From Streptococcus dysgalactiae subsp. dysgalactiae (GTDB taxonomy: Bacteria; Bacillota; Bacilli; Lactobacillales; Streptococcaceae): a stretch of 64,000 bases of DNA. The position numbers were made by a program, and so were the translations under genes. Shown in pieces: positions 9,036-19,072 of this stretch. Position 1 is the first letter of the stretch, and every line of letters begins with the position of its first letter. The stretch is from contig NZ_UHFH01000003.1 of NCBI RefSeq assembly GCF_900459225.1, forward strand, positions 1,970,001-2,034,000, read 5' to 3'. The notes below the pieces were generated by a model that made no database searches, was not told the DNA's origin, and saw nothing but the letters and a program-made list of their open reading frames with translations.

Positions 9036-9814
9036 TAGGAAAAACTCCCCAAATCCCACGACTTGTGAGGGAATGCCAATTCAACAGGAATACTTCCTGC
9101 GTACACTTGTGTTTCTTGCCTTAACACTTCCAAGTGATTGTCAGGATCAATACCTTCTGGAGGAACCGGTGGCATGTGGGTCAAGACAAGCTTCTTAACA
9201 CCTGCCTGGCTAGCCATTAGTCCTGCTTCCTTACTGGTCAAATGTGCCATATGATTTTCATTGCCTTCGTATAAGTAAACATCTGCTAAGAAAAGGTCTG
9301 CTTCTTTTGCAAAGTCTGCCAATCCTTCAAAATAACCACTATCTCCAGTAAAGACAAGTACCTGACCAGTCGCTCTCTCTACAATTCGAAAGGCATAGCA
9401 TACAACTGGATGAACCGTTTTAAGAAAGGTAATGTCAAAAGGACCAATCCGTTCAACTCCAGTGACATCATAAGCTTTTCCTTCGGAAACATCAGGAATG
9501 CTTAACTTAGCAAATTCGTGTCGGTCCTCATCATGCCCATAAATAGGTAGTACCTTTGGTTCCCACAAGTGTTTAGGGTAAAGTTGAAAATAATGTCGCA
9601 ATACTCCTAAGTCGGCTACGTGATCAGGATGGTAGTGGCTAATAATCACTGCATCCAAATCGAGAGGACTGATTTCTTTCTCCAGCTCATTGAGCGCTCG
9701 ACTACCAGCATCCATCAGTAATTGAAAGCCGTCATGTCCTGTCAGCAAATAAGACGTTGTTCCTGCCTCTTGATAGGGATAAGCTCCCCAAGAGCCTAAA
9801 GTGGTTAATTTCAT
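9035..9814 (-). CDS. MBL-fold metallohydrolase
   Basis: A 259-aa cytosolic metallo-beta-lactamase-fold protein. The metal motif HYHPDHVADL is near residue 60, with FTGDSG and the downstream LTHMPP histidine. It resembles YhfI/RNase Z-like hydrolases of Firmicutes; the substrate is not known. It overlaps tadA by one base, so the two are co-transcribed. Confidence 0.85.
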   Translation of the reverse strand: MKLTTLGSWGAYPYQEAGTTSYLLTGHDGFQLLMDAGSRALNELEKEISPLDLDAVIISHYHPDHVADLGVLRHYFQLYPKHLWEPKVLPIYGHDEDRHEFAKLSIPDVSEGKAYDVTGVERIGPFDITFLKTVHPVVCYAFRIVERATGQVLVFTGDSGYFEGLADFAKEADLFLADVYLYEGNENHMAHLTSKEAGLMASQAGVKKLVLTHMPPVPPEGIDPDNHLEVLRQETQVYAGSIPVELAFPHKSWDLGSFS

Positions 9815-9884
9815 CTCAAACCCTTCTTTCTTGCTTTCCTACTATTATAACAAAAATTAGTGTTAAAAAGGACTGAGACCCACC

Positions 9885-9924
9885 AAAAACAGGTCCTAGC
9901 AGATAAATCCGCCAAGACCTGTTC
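9885..9924 (-). terminator. Terminator of the CHY zinc finger-bioY operon
   Basis: On the minus strand GAACAGGTC pairs with GACCTGTT, followed by a T run, 28 bp after the bioY stop. Confidence 0.7.
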
Positions 9925-9952
9925 AACACAACTTAACTATTTGATGATTAGA

Positions 9953-10492
9953 TTACTGTTTTGTATTCAAGAAACTGTCTTTGTATTTAACAGCAATAAT
10001 CGTTGCAATAATTGCTTTGATGGTATCCCCTGGAATAAAGACCAAGTTTGATAAAAGAGAAGTCATCAACGGCATCCCTGTGTAAGCTGCCAACCAAATC
10101 GCTCCCATCACATCCACTAGCAAGACTCCTGAAATGAATAAGGCTAAGAAAGCAAGTGGTGTGTTCTTTGAGAACCAGTTACGGTAAAGTAATGAAAAGG
10201 CAATTGGGACAAAAAGGTAGGCAATAACATACCCAGCTGATGGTCCCATCAAGACTGGAATAGTTGTTCGTGATCCTGAAAAAACTGGTAAGAAAAGCCC
10301 AATCACTAAGAATAAGAAAACAGATAGGGTTCCTTTTTTACCACCCAACATCAATCCAGCCAACATGATGCCTAAGTTTTGTAAAACAATAGGGACTGGG
10401 ATAAAGCCTAGCGGGATAGCAGGAATAAAACCTAAAATAATGATCAAAGTGGTCATCATAGCCACCTTAACAAGTTCCTTGGTTGTAAACAT
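9953..10492 (-). CDS. bioY: Biotin transporter S component BioY
   Basis: A 179-aa membrane protein with about six hydrophobic helices and the BioY features GFIPAIPLGFIPVPIVLQNLG and LGGKKG. It is the substrate-binding subunit of an ECF-type biotin uptake system; the energising EcfAAT module is not in this window. It starts 3 bp after the CHY zinc-finger gene and is co-transcribed with it. Confidence 0.92.
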   Translation of the reverse strand: MFTTKELVKVAMMTTLIIILGFIPAIPLGFIPVPIVLQNLGIMLAGLMLGGKKGTLSVFLFLVIGLFLPVFSGSRTTIPVLMGPSAGYVIAYLFVPIAFSLLYRNWFSKNTPLAFLALFISGVLLVDVMGAIWLAAYTGMPLMTSLLSNLVFIPGDTIKAIIATIIAVKYKDSFLNTKQ

Positions 10493-10495
10493 CAG

Positions 10496-10807
10496 TTACG
10501 ACTCCTTTAAAAAATAGATATCCTTGTGTCGATGACAGGCCGGATTAAAGGGACTTTGACAATAGGGACAATGACCACACGCATACTCAGCTTGACTCAA
10601 GAGCTTTCGACAGTGGCCACAAATCACAGGAAACATTTCAGCAGACCCTGTTGGCACAAAGGCATGCTCTGTTAACTGGTCATGGCAATGGTAAGAAGCA
10701 TAATAAGTCTGACAAAAAGTACATTTGAGGCTAACAATATCAAGAGTTGTGTGATAGTGCAGGCATCGATACTCTTGGTCAAGGTCAATTCCAAAACAGT
10801 CCGTCAT
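10496..10807 (-). CDS. CHY zinc-finger protein
   Basis: A 103-aa Cys/His-rich protein. The ordered metal ligands CLHYHT, CTFCQTYYASYHCHD, CGHCRKLL and CGHCPYCQSPFNPACHRH match the CHY zinc-finger fold. It is cytosolic, of unknown role. GAGGATGAG precedes the ATG. Its stop is 3 bp from bioY, which suggests a shared transcript but not a proven biotin role. Confidence 0.8.
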   Translation of the reverse strand: MTDCFGIDLDQEYRCLHYHTTLDIVSLKCTFCQTYYASYHCHDQLTEHAFVPTGSAEMFPVICGHCRKLLSQAEYACGHCPYCQSPFNPACHRHKDIYFLKES

Positions 10808-10952
10808 ATCTCATCCTCTTGTAAGAGTTTAATCAAAAGCTTACCCTTTGTCAACTCCATTTTTCAAAAAGGGTAACTATTTTCTGAAAAAGAACAAGGA
10901 AAAAACAAATTTTAGCTCTGAGCATCGCACAGTACCTACTTGTCTACACAAA

Positions 10953-10998
10953 AAATCCTGAAGCCAGAGACGATAAGTCGCCATCCGTTTCAGGATTT
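10953..10998 (-). terminator. Probable tgt terminator
   Basis: Inverted repeat AAATCCTGAA...TTCAGGATTT with a T run on the minus strand, 13 bp after the tgt stop; the loop is long (about 26 nt). Confidence 0.6.
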
Positions 10999-11010
10999 CA
11001 TCATATCTAA

Positions 11011-12168
<1,158 letters not shown>

Positions 12169-12348
12169 CTATCAAGATAAACAGTCTTGAGCTTTTTTGA
12201 TCTGCCTGAGTTTCCATCATAATGAAGGGCTTCAAGATGACATGTTGTTCCAGCGCCTATCATTTTATCAAAAAATTGCAAACTTGTCATGCCTTCCTAG
12301 ACAGCAGAATTACCCTCATTATCAACTTTCTAGCTTCTCTATTTATGG

Positions 12349-12354
12349 TATAAT
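12349..12354 (+). promoter_or_regulatory. Extended -10 of the DUF975 gene
   Basis: TGG-TATAAT at 12349-12354 lies 18 bp before the ATG at 12373, so the 5' leader is very short. No good -35 is visible, as expected for an extended -10. Confidence 0.6.
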
Positions 12355-12372
12355 ATGGCAAAGGAGTTTATT

Positions 12373-13239
12373 ATGTCAATTAAAGAAATAAAACGCCAGG
12401 CAAAGACGACCCTAGCAAATCTTTCTGGTAAATATGTACTATTTTTAATACCAACCATTCTCACTATTTTTCACTTTGGTATTGAGGTCCATCAAGGCTA
12501 TGTCATGGCTACAGGCATCAAAATATCCTTAGTGGCCAACTACTTCCCTTTACTTATTGCCCTCATCATTACCCTTTTTACGTTATCAGCCGCCTTTACC
12601 ATGATTGATGTTGTTAGGCATTACCGTCGAGAAGTGACTTTCAACGAATCAACAACGGCTTTTTCAGGAGAATACTTTGGTAAGTTGGTGGTGCTATTTA
12701 TCATGAAATGGTTATTCTTCCTCGTTTGGTCCTTGATTTGGTTCCTTGGACTTTTCATCTTCATCCTAGGTTTATCAGCCTTTTTGATGAATGCCAAATC
12801 AGGTACAGGTGTGGCTATTTCCCTGATCTTTTTAGTGTTTGGGGCCATCTTAGCTGTAGTCGGATTTGGAATCTACCTCAACCGCTACTACGCCTATAGT
12901 TTGGCAGAATATATCCTTTACGACAAGGTGAAAGAAGGAACCTACTTGGGTACGGTTGATACTATCGAAATTAGCGTTGCAATGATTAAGGGGTATAAAT
13001 GGAAACTCTTCTTATTACAACTCAGCTTTATCGGTTGGTTCCTGCTCAACATCTTGACACTGGGTTTGCTAAACATTTACCTCTTGCCTTACTTCACAAC
13101 GGTCAATGTTATTTTTTATAACCAACTAAAACAACGCTTTGATGAAAGTGACGAACCTTTTGAAGGGGAACATCTCCGAATTCCTAAACTGTCAAATCAT
13201 CAAACTAAACCTGTCATGTGTGACGACTCACACGACTAA
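12373..13239 (+). CDS. DUF975 integral membrane protein
   Basis: A 288-aa protein with five or six transmembrane helices (about residues 20-37, 55-80, 110-145, 150-172, 212-250), matching the DUF975 family, whose function is unknown. The cytosolic C-terminus is acidic. ATG at 12373 is chosen for the AAAGGAG 7 bp upstream; an earlier in-frame codon overlaps the promoter. It is convergent with perR. Confidence 0.75.
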   Translation: MSIKEIKRQAKTTLANLSGKYVLFLIPTILTIFHFGIEVHQGYVMATGIKISLVANYFPLLIALIITLFTLSAAFTMIDVVRHYRREVTFNESTTAFSGEYFGKLVVLFIMKWLFFLVWSLIWFLGLFIFILGLSAFLMNAKSGTGVAISLIFLVFGAILAVVGFGIYLNRYYAYSLAEYILYDKVKEGTYLGTVDTIEISVAMIKGYKWKLFLLQLSFIGWFLLNILTLGLLNIYLLPYFTTVNVIFYNQLKQRFDESDEPFEGEHLRIPKLSNHQTKPVMCDDSHD

Positions 13240-13263
13240 TGCTTCACTTCCTTTTCTGATACT

Positions 13264-13308
13264 GATAAAAATCTTCCAGCACTCTGTTGAACACTGGAGG
13301 ATTTTACG
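13264..13308. terminator. Bidirectional terminator between DUF975 gene and perR
   Basis: AAAATCTTCCAGCACT...AACACTGGAGGATTTTA forms an imperfect hairpin with A/T runs on both sides. Confidence 0.6.
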
Positions 13309-13359
13309 ATATTTTCATTAGTAGAGAGGTTCAGGACCACTTCTCCCGTGATGTTAACA

Positions 13360-13827
13360 TTAGAAGTCGGATTTGCCTTTGGCCTGACACTCTGGACAAA
13401 CACCATAAGCGATAACAGGGATACGTGTCACCTTATACCCCGTCTGCTGGTGAGCCTCTTTGGCAATGTCCATGACATCTACGTCCATAAAGTCAGCGAT
13501 TTTGCCACAAACTTCGCATACCACATTGACATGTTGATGTCCCATAAAGTCATAATAAGTGGTTAAATCATTGCTAATCTTTAATTCTGCTACAAATCCT
13601 TCATCCACTAAGACTTTCAAGTTATTATAAACCGTCGCTAGACTCATGTTAGGGAATTTAGGCTGTAAGTCACGGTAAATCTTATCGGCACTAGGGTGCT
13701 CTGTTGACTGAATCATGTAAGAAATAATGGCTTTACGCGTTTCCGTAATCCGAATATGTTTTTGCCGTAGATGCTCTAGGACATTTTCATAGGCATCTAG
13801 GGCTTGCTGATGTGAATGAATGTCCAT
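13360..13827 (-). CDS. perR: Peroxide-responsive Fur-family repressor
   Basis: This 155-aa Fur-family protein has an N-terminal winged helix (about residues 15-85; LATVYNNLKVLVDEG recognition region) and a C-terminal metal/dimer domain. It shows the HQHVNVVCEVCGK segment and a second Cys pair, CPEC, for the structural zinc. PerR senses peroxide by metal-catalysed histidine oxidation. A perfect PerR-box match (62869-62883) precedes ahpC in this window. PerR, rather than Fur or Zur, is inferred from the Streptococcus context. Confidence 0.88.
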   Translation of the reverse strand: MDIHSHQQALDAYENVLEHLRQKHIRITETRKAIISYMIQSTEHPSADKIYRDLQPKFPNMSLATVYNNLKVLVDEGFVAELKISNDLTTYYDFMGHQHVNVVCEVCGKIADFMDVDVMDIAKEAHQQTGYKVTRIPVIAYGVCPECQAKGKSDF

Positions 13828-13893
13828 AAGCTGCTAACTCCTATCATTTTTTCTTTATTATATCACAAGATAAGGATTTCAACGACTAAAGAT

Positions 13894-14334
13894 CTATCCT
13901 TGTTTGATGATTAAGTCTAAGTAGTCAACCTTGAGGCAGCGATTCATGACAATCGCCTGCTTGCCCGCAGATCGTAAAATCATTTCCGCTTCTTGATTTT
14001 CAAGGCCTAACTGTGCCCAAAATACTTTGGCTTGACTCTCCAAAAAGTCTCTGGCAACTTCTGGTAAAAACTCACTTCTGCGAAAGACATCTACAATGTC
14101 AACCTCAAAAGGAATAGCTTTGATTGTTGCATAGACTAACTCTCCTAAAATCGTCTGTCCTGCCAACTTGGAATTAACAGGAACAATCTGATAGTCCATA
14201 GCTTGCATAAACTTGGCAACCTGATAAGCAGCCGTATCTTGTCGGTCAGAAAGGCCGACAATAGCAATGGTCTTAGCAGATTCTAGATAAGTTCTTAAGA
14301 TATCATCTGAAGGATTTTGAAATCGGTAGGTCAT
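13894..14334 (-). CDS. CoA-binding Rossmann-fold protein
   Basis: A 146-aa cytosolic protein of the YccU/CoA-binding domain family. The dinucleotide-like motif IAIVGLSDRQDTAAYQVA is at residues 18-35, and the ending with VMNRCLKVDY is conserved in the family. Enzymatic role unknown. It starts 18 bp after a 37-aa membrane ORF and is probably co-transcribed with it. Confidence 0.8.
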   Translation of the reverse strand: MTYRFQNPSDDILRTYLESAKTIAIVGLSDRQDTAAYQVAKFMQAMDYQIVPVNSKLAGQTILGELVYATIKAIPFEVDIVDVFRRSEFLPEVARDFLESQAKVFWAQLGLENQEAEMILRSAGKQAIVMNRCLKVDYLDLIIKQG

Positions 14335-14352
14335 TTTCTACTCCTCACCTCT

Positions 14353-14466
14353 TTAAAAGAGAACATAGTAACAAGCCACAAAGACCAAGATAAAGGCTAA
14401 GGCAATCAAAAACATGACACCAGCCAATTTTAAAATCATTCGTAACAAGAGCTCAAAACCGTTCAT
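14353..14466 (-). CDS. 37-aa single-pass membrane microprotein
   Basis: A short ORF with a good ribosome binding site (AAGGGG, 5 bp before ATG). The product starts MNGFELLLRMILKLAGVM and continues as an almost wholly hydrophobic helix ending VACYYVLF. One transmembrane segment fills residues 9-35. It lies between polA and the CoA-binding gene, on the same strand and 18 bp from the latter. Function unknown. Confidence 0.65.
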   Translation of the reverse strand: MNGFELLLRMILKLAGVMFLIALAFILVFVACYYVLF

Positions 14467-14540
14467 TAGTTCCCCTTACAGTTTCTATTTTCATGTTATT
14501 ATAACATATCTTATAAAAATGAGAAACTTCATGAAGAGAG

Positions 14541-17183
14541 CTACTTGGCTTCGTACCAGCTCTGGCCTGCATTTTCATCTGCGCGTAGAGGAACTGCCAA
14601 GTCAACAGCGACTTCCATGGTCTCTTTGACTAACTTTTTAACAGCAGCCAACTCAGTGTTTGGCACTTCCAAAACAATTTCATCGTGCACTTGAAGGAGC
14701 ATTTTAGCTTTGAAACCACCTGCTTGCAAGGCGTTGTCCAGGTCAATCATAGCAATTTTTAGAATATCAGCTGCGCTTCCTTGAATCGGCGAATTGATGG
14801 CAGTACGCTCTGCAAAGGAACGTACGTTGAAATTGCGAGAATTGATGTCCGGTAATTCACGACGACGCTTAAAGAGGGTCTCCACATAGCCCTTGTCTTT
14901 AGCCTCACGAACCACATTTTCCATATAGGCTTTGATGCCAGGATAACGTTCAAAGTAAGTATCAATGTAAGACTTGGCCTGTTTCCGAGTGATGCCAAGG
15001 TTATTTGACAAACCAAAATCAGAAATCCCATACACAATTCCAAAGTTAACAGCCTTGGCATTGCGGCGGTCATTGGCAGTAACATCTTCTGCTTTCTCAA
15101 TGCCAAAGACACGCATAGCCGTTGAGGTATGGATGTCTGCCCCTTCGTTAAAGGCAGCAATCAAATGCTCATCCCCTGAAATATGTGCCAGTAAACGCAG
15201 TTCAATCTGTGAATAATCTGAACTCAACAAGACGGCATCTTCTTGAGATGGGGTAAAGGCCTTGCGAATCAAACGCCCCTGTTCCAAACGGACAGGAATG
15301 TTTTGAAGGTTAGGGTCAACACTAGACAAACGACCTGTCTGGGTGAGGTCCTGCACGTAGCGGGTATGAATCTTGCCATCAGCCAGAATATAATCCTGCA
15401 AACCAATCACATAAGTAGACTGTAATTTGGTAATTTGGCGATAGTCCAAAATTTTAGCCACAATTGGAGCAATCGGCGCTAGACGTTCCAAAACATCCAC
15501 TGCTGTAGAATAACCTGTCTTGGTTTTCTTAGTCATCTCAAGAGGTAACTGCATCTTCTCAAATAAGATACTGCCCAGCTGTTTAGGTGAATTAATGTTA
15601 AATTCTTGACCAGCCATATCGTAAATCTCTTGGGTGAGGGCTTCAATAATGGCCTTATTTTGCTCCGCCATGTCTTGCAGAGTAGCTCTATTAACCTTGA
15701 TCCCTTCAATCTCCATTTTAGCAAGAATGTTCGCTAACGGTAGCTCAATTTCATGGTAAAGAGCAATTTGATCATGGTCAGCTAGTTTCTCCACCATAGG
15801 CGCTCTACTATCCAAAAGAACCTTGACTTTACGGGCTAAATGCCCAAGCAGAAGCTCTTTTTCAGGAACAGCTCTTTTGACACCCTTGCCATAAATGCTG
15901 TCATCTGCTTCTAGGGAAATGTCGGTGAAAAGCCTTGCAATAGTAGTGAGCTCATTGTCTTCCACATTTGAGAGAAGGTAATTAGCCAATCTGGCATCAT
16001 AGCTAGGTGCCACTAAATCAAGTCCTAAGTGACTCAACAGGACCTTACTACGCTTAAAGTCATAGGTGGCAATAGGTTTTTCAAAGACCTTTTTGAAAAG
16101 GTCAGTTGATAACAAGCTGAGGTCAGTTGACGCATAAATCTGCTCTCCATGTCCCCATGCAAAGCCAATGATGTCCTCACGATGATAATTGTCCCGAAGC
16201 ACTTCAAAGTAGAAGATGTCCTCATCGCTAAAAAGATCAGCAGAGAGAGAAGTAACTTCTTGGTAAGAAACAGCTGCGATAGCTTCTTGAGGCATCTGAC
16301 TCGCCAAATCTTTTTTCAGTTGGACAAAATCCATTTCGTCGTAAAACTTAGACAGACTAGCAACATCAGGACCATTGTAGATAATATCATCTAAGCCAAT
16401 TGTGATAGGAGATGTTGTATTAATGGTTGCTAAGGTTTTAGACAGAAAAGCTTGGTCACGGTCATTGAGCAAGTTTTCTTTCATTTTGGAAGCTTTGAAA
16501 CCTTCAACGTGCTCGTAGATACCTTCTAAACTACCAAATTCGTGAAGGAGCTTGAGACCAGTTTTTTCACCGATTTTGGTAACTCCTGGAATGTTATCCG
16601 ATTTATCCCCCATCAAGGCTTTGAGGTCAATAAACTGGTTTGGCGTCAAGCCCATTTTTTCCATGAGGTAAGCCGGCGTGAATTCTTCAAATTCGGCAAC
16701 ACCTTTTTTAGAGATTTCAACCACGGTATTTTCGTCAGCCAATTGAATCAAATCCTTGTCTCCGCTGACAATGGTCACATCGAAAGGCACTTCTGTGCGC
16801 TCCGCCATTTTATCCAGCGTCCCAATAATATCATCGGCTTCGTAATGTTCCAACTCATAATAAGCAATACCAAGGGCTGTCAACATCTCACGAATATAAG
16901 GAAATTGCTCACGAAACTCCTCTGGCGTCTTAGCGCGACCAGCCTTGTAGTCTGCATACATTTCTGTCCGGAAGGTGGTTTTGCCCGCATCAAAAGCCAC
17001 CAGCACATGTGTGGGCTGGACTCGCTTCATCATGTGGTCTAACATCAAATGAAAGCCATAAATGGCATTGGTATGAAGACCGCTATGATTTCTAAAACGG
17101 TCGATTTGATTGTAGAGGGCAAAAAAGGCACGAAAGGCAACTGATGACCCATCAATTAACAGTAATTTATTCTTGTTTTCCAT
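14541..17183 (-). CDS. polA: DNA polymerase I
   Basis: An 880-aa repair and Okazaki-fragment polymerase. Order: 5'-3' exonuclease (residues 1-300; LLIDGSSVAFRAFF, YEADDIIGT, GDKSDNIPGV), a 3'-5' exonuclease-like domain (about 300-480), and the polymerase domain with motif A (SSDYSQIELRLLAHISGD), O helix (RRNAKAVNFGIVYGIS) and motif C (QVHDEIVLEVP). The proofreading domain lacks the expected DxE at its first motif (FYFEVLRDN), so proofreading is probably absent, as in several Gram-positive PolA enzymes. Monocistronic. Confidence 0.97.
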   Translation of the reverse strand: MENKNKLLLIDGSSVAFRAFFALYNQIDRFRNHSGLHTNAIYGFHLMLDHMMKRVQPTHVLVAFDAGKTTFRTEMYADYKAGRAKTPEEFREQFPYIREMLTALGIAYYELEHYEADDIIGTLDKMAERTEVPFDVTIVSGDKDLIQLADENTVVEISKKGVAEFEEFTPAYLMEKMGLTPNQFIDLKALMGDKSDNIPGVTKIGEKTGLKLLHEFGSLEGIYEHVEGFKASKMKENLLNDRDQAFLSKTLATINTTSPITIGLDDIIYNGPDVASLSKFYDEMDFVQLKKDLASQMPQEAIAAVSYQEVTSLSADLFSDEDIFYFEVLRDNYHREDIIGFAWGHGEQIYASTDLSLLSTDLFKKVFEKPIATYDFKRSKVLLSHLGLDLVAPSYDARLANYLLSNVEDNELTTIARLFTDISLEADDSIYGKGVKRAVPEKELLLGHLARKVKVLLDSRAPMVEKLADHDQIALYHEIELPLANILAKMEIEGIKVNRATLQDMAEQNKAIIEALTQEIYDMAGQEFNINSPKQLGSILFEKMQLPLEMTKKTKTGYSTAVDVLERLAPIAPIVAKILDYRQITKLQSTYVIGLQDYILADGKIHTRYVQDLTQTGRLSSVDPNLQNIPVRLEQGRLIRKAFTPSQEDAVLLSSDYSQIELRLLAHISGDEHLIAAFNEGADIHTSTAMRVFGIEKAEDVTANDRRNAKAVNFGIVYGISDFGLSNNLGITRKQAKSYIDTYFERYPGIKAYMENVVREAKDKGYVETLFKRRRELPDINSRNFNVRSFAERTAINSPIQGSAADILKIAMIDLDNALQAGGFKAKMLLQVHDEIVLEVPNTELAAVKKLVKETMEVAVDLAVPLRADENAGQSWYEAK

Positions 17184-17259
17184 AGCCTTATTATAACACA
17201 GTGGTGCAGGCTTTGCTCTTTCAAGCCTTTACTTTTACCCATAAGTGAGCCCCAAACTG

Positions 17260-17285
17260 AAAAAAGCCTAGGAGCTCTCCTAGAC
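17260..17285 (-). terminator. opuA operon terminator
   Basis: Perfect stem CTAGGAG-CTCCTAG with TTTTTT on the minus strand, about 43 bp beyond the opuABC stop. Confidence 0.85.
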
Positions 17286-17327
17286 TTCTATGATGATGTG
17301 TTATGATAAGCATTTCCTAAAGTTAGC

Positions 17328-19055
17328 TTATTTGGTCCAACTTGATACCTTAGATTTGTTTGCCTCTACCCATTTTTTAGCGGCAGCTTCTGGAGTCATG
17401 CCCTTGTTGATGTCAAGCATGACTGCTTCCATATCTTTTTTGGTCCAGTGGAACTTATCAATGATTTTGTAGACATTTGGAAGGTCTTTTTTCAAGCCTT
17501 TACGGGCAATGGTATTGATGTTCTCAGCAGAGCCAAAAGTTTCTTTAGGATCTTTAAGATACTTCAAGTCATATTTAGCAAACATCCAGTGTGGTGACCA
17601 AGCTGTCACGACAATAGGATCTTTTTTCTTGATGGCTTGGTCTAAGGAAGTCGTCATGGCTCCTGTTGATGCCGCAACTAATTCCCAGCTTGATAGATTA
17701 TCATAGTCCTTAAGGGCATTTTTTGCAGCTGTCATGATTCCTGCACCTGGCTCAATTCCTGTGATTTTTTGATTGGCTTGACTAGTTAAATCCCCAATAC
17801 TGTTAACATCTGTCATGTATTTTGGAACAGCTAAACCAAGTTTGGTCCCTTTTAAATTAGGTCCTAAATCATCTAATTTTGACTTGTATTTCTGATATTG
17901 TTGGCCATGGGTAACAGGCAACCAAGCACTGGTTGAAAAGTCGGCATTCCCATTTGCAATGGTTTGCCACATAACGGCATTGTCAAGCGGTGTCAAGGTT
18001 ACATGGTAACCTTCTTTTTTCAAAACTTCTGCAATCACGTTAGTTGAGGCAACTTCAGAATCCCATTGCACGTAGGCAATGTTAACATTTTCACCTTTTT
18101 CTGCCATACCAGAAGTCATGGCCATAATACCACGTCCTAAAGCAGCTATCAAAAAGACAGCAAGCGCTGATAGAGCAATCCATTTATTGGTTTTGCCAGC
18201 TTTAGCTTTTTCTTGCGGTTTACTGTTGAAAAGCTGTGTCATACGGTCAAGAACAATAGCCAAGATAACCAAGGCAAGACCACTGACAAATCCACTACCA
18301 ATATCAGCGTGCTGAAGAGCTGATAAGACTTCACGTCCTAAACCAGGCGCACCGATCATGGATCCTGTGACAACCATGGAGAGGGCTAGCATCATGGTCT
18401 GGTTGACACCCGCCATGATGGTATTTTTAGCCAAAGGCAATTCTACCTTGAAGAGCTTTTGTTTCCCCGTTGACCCAAAGGCATCTGAGGCTTCAATCAA
18501 TTCTGTTGGAATGTCACGAATGGCCAAGTTTGTAAAACGAACCGTTGGTGGTAAGGCAAAGATGACTGAGGCAAACACACCCGGAACCATACCAATACCA
18601 AAGAAGGCAACGGCTGGAATCAAGTAAACAAAGGCTGGCATGGTTTGCATAAAGTCCAAGATAGGATTAACCACTTGGCGGACCGTGGCATTTTTAGCCA
18701 TCCAAATCCCTAGTGGAATACCAATCAGAACTGAAATCAAACTGGCAACCAAGACCAAGGTAAAGGTATTAATTAATTGTTCCCAGAGACCTTGGTTATA
18801 GATAAAGAGCAAGCCTAGGAAAGTAAAGGTTGGTAGGGGCCATTTTTTCTTAGCAAGGAAAAACATAGCCGCTGTTACCAAGACGATAAAGAAAAGGGGA
18901 TGAATAAACAAGAGAGTCTTGGTCATCCAGTCCATCAAGAAGCTTCCCACAGCTTGTAGGACATCAAAAAGTCCTGAGAAGGTTTTGGTTATCCATTCCG
19001 TTAATTGTTCAACCAGTTGAGCCACTGGTAATTTCGTTTGTAATATCGTTTCCAA
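17328..19055 (-). CDS. opuABC: Glycine betaine ABC transporter permease/substrate-binding fusion
   Basis: A 575-aa protein joining a permease (about residues 1-290, five to seven helices, with the EAA-like stretch EASDAFGSTGKQKLFKVELP) to an extracellular betaine-binding domain (from about 305, NIAYVQWDSEVASTN, with conserved Trp residues such as NADFSTSAWLPVTHG). This fused form is typical of lactococci and streptococci. With OpuAA it imports glycine betaine under osmotic stress. It starts 17 bp after opuAA. Confidence 0.95.
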   Translation of the reverse strand: METILQTKLPVAQLVEQLTEWITKTFSGLFDVLQAVGSFLMDWMTKTLLFIHPLFFIVLVTAAMFFLAKKKWPLPTFTFLGLLFIYNQGLWEQLINTFTLVLVASLISVLIGIPLGIWMAKNATVRQVVNPILDFMQTMPAFVYLIPAVAFFGIGMVPGVFASVIFALPPTVRFTNLAIRDIPTELIEASDAFGSTGKQKLFKVELPLAKNTIMAGVNQTMMLALSMVVTGSMIGAPGLGREVLSALQHADIGSGFVSGLALVILAIVLDRMTQLFNSKPQEKAKAGKTNKWIALSALAVFLIAALGRGIMAMTSGMAEKGENVNIAYVQWDSEVASTNVIAEVLKKEGYHVTLTPLDNAVMWQTIANGNADFSTSAWLPVTHGQQYQKYKSKLDDLGPNLKGTKLGLAVPKYMTDVNSIGDLTSQANQKITGIEPGAGIMTAAKNALKDYDNLSSWELVAASTGAMTTSLDQAIKKKDPIVVTAWSPHWMFAKYDLKYLKDPKETFGSAENINTIARKGLKKDLPNVYKIIDKFHWTKKDMEAVMLDINKGMTPEAAAKKWVEANKSKVSSWTK

Positions 19056-19072
19056 AATGCAATCACTCCATT

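Noticed and set aside
12197..12391. 64-aa ORF between tgt and the DUF975 gene
   Set aside because: It runs through the DUF975 promoter and has no ribosome binding site or family pattern.
14541..17183. Several 60-160 aa ORFs antisense to polA
   Set aside because: They follow the codon periodicity of polA and lack ribosome binding sites; taken as shadows.
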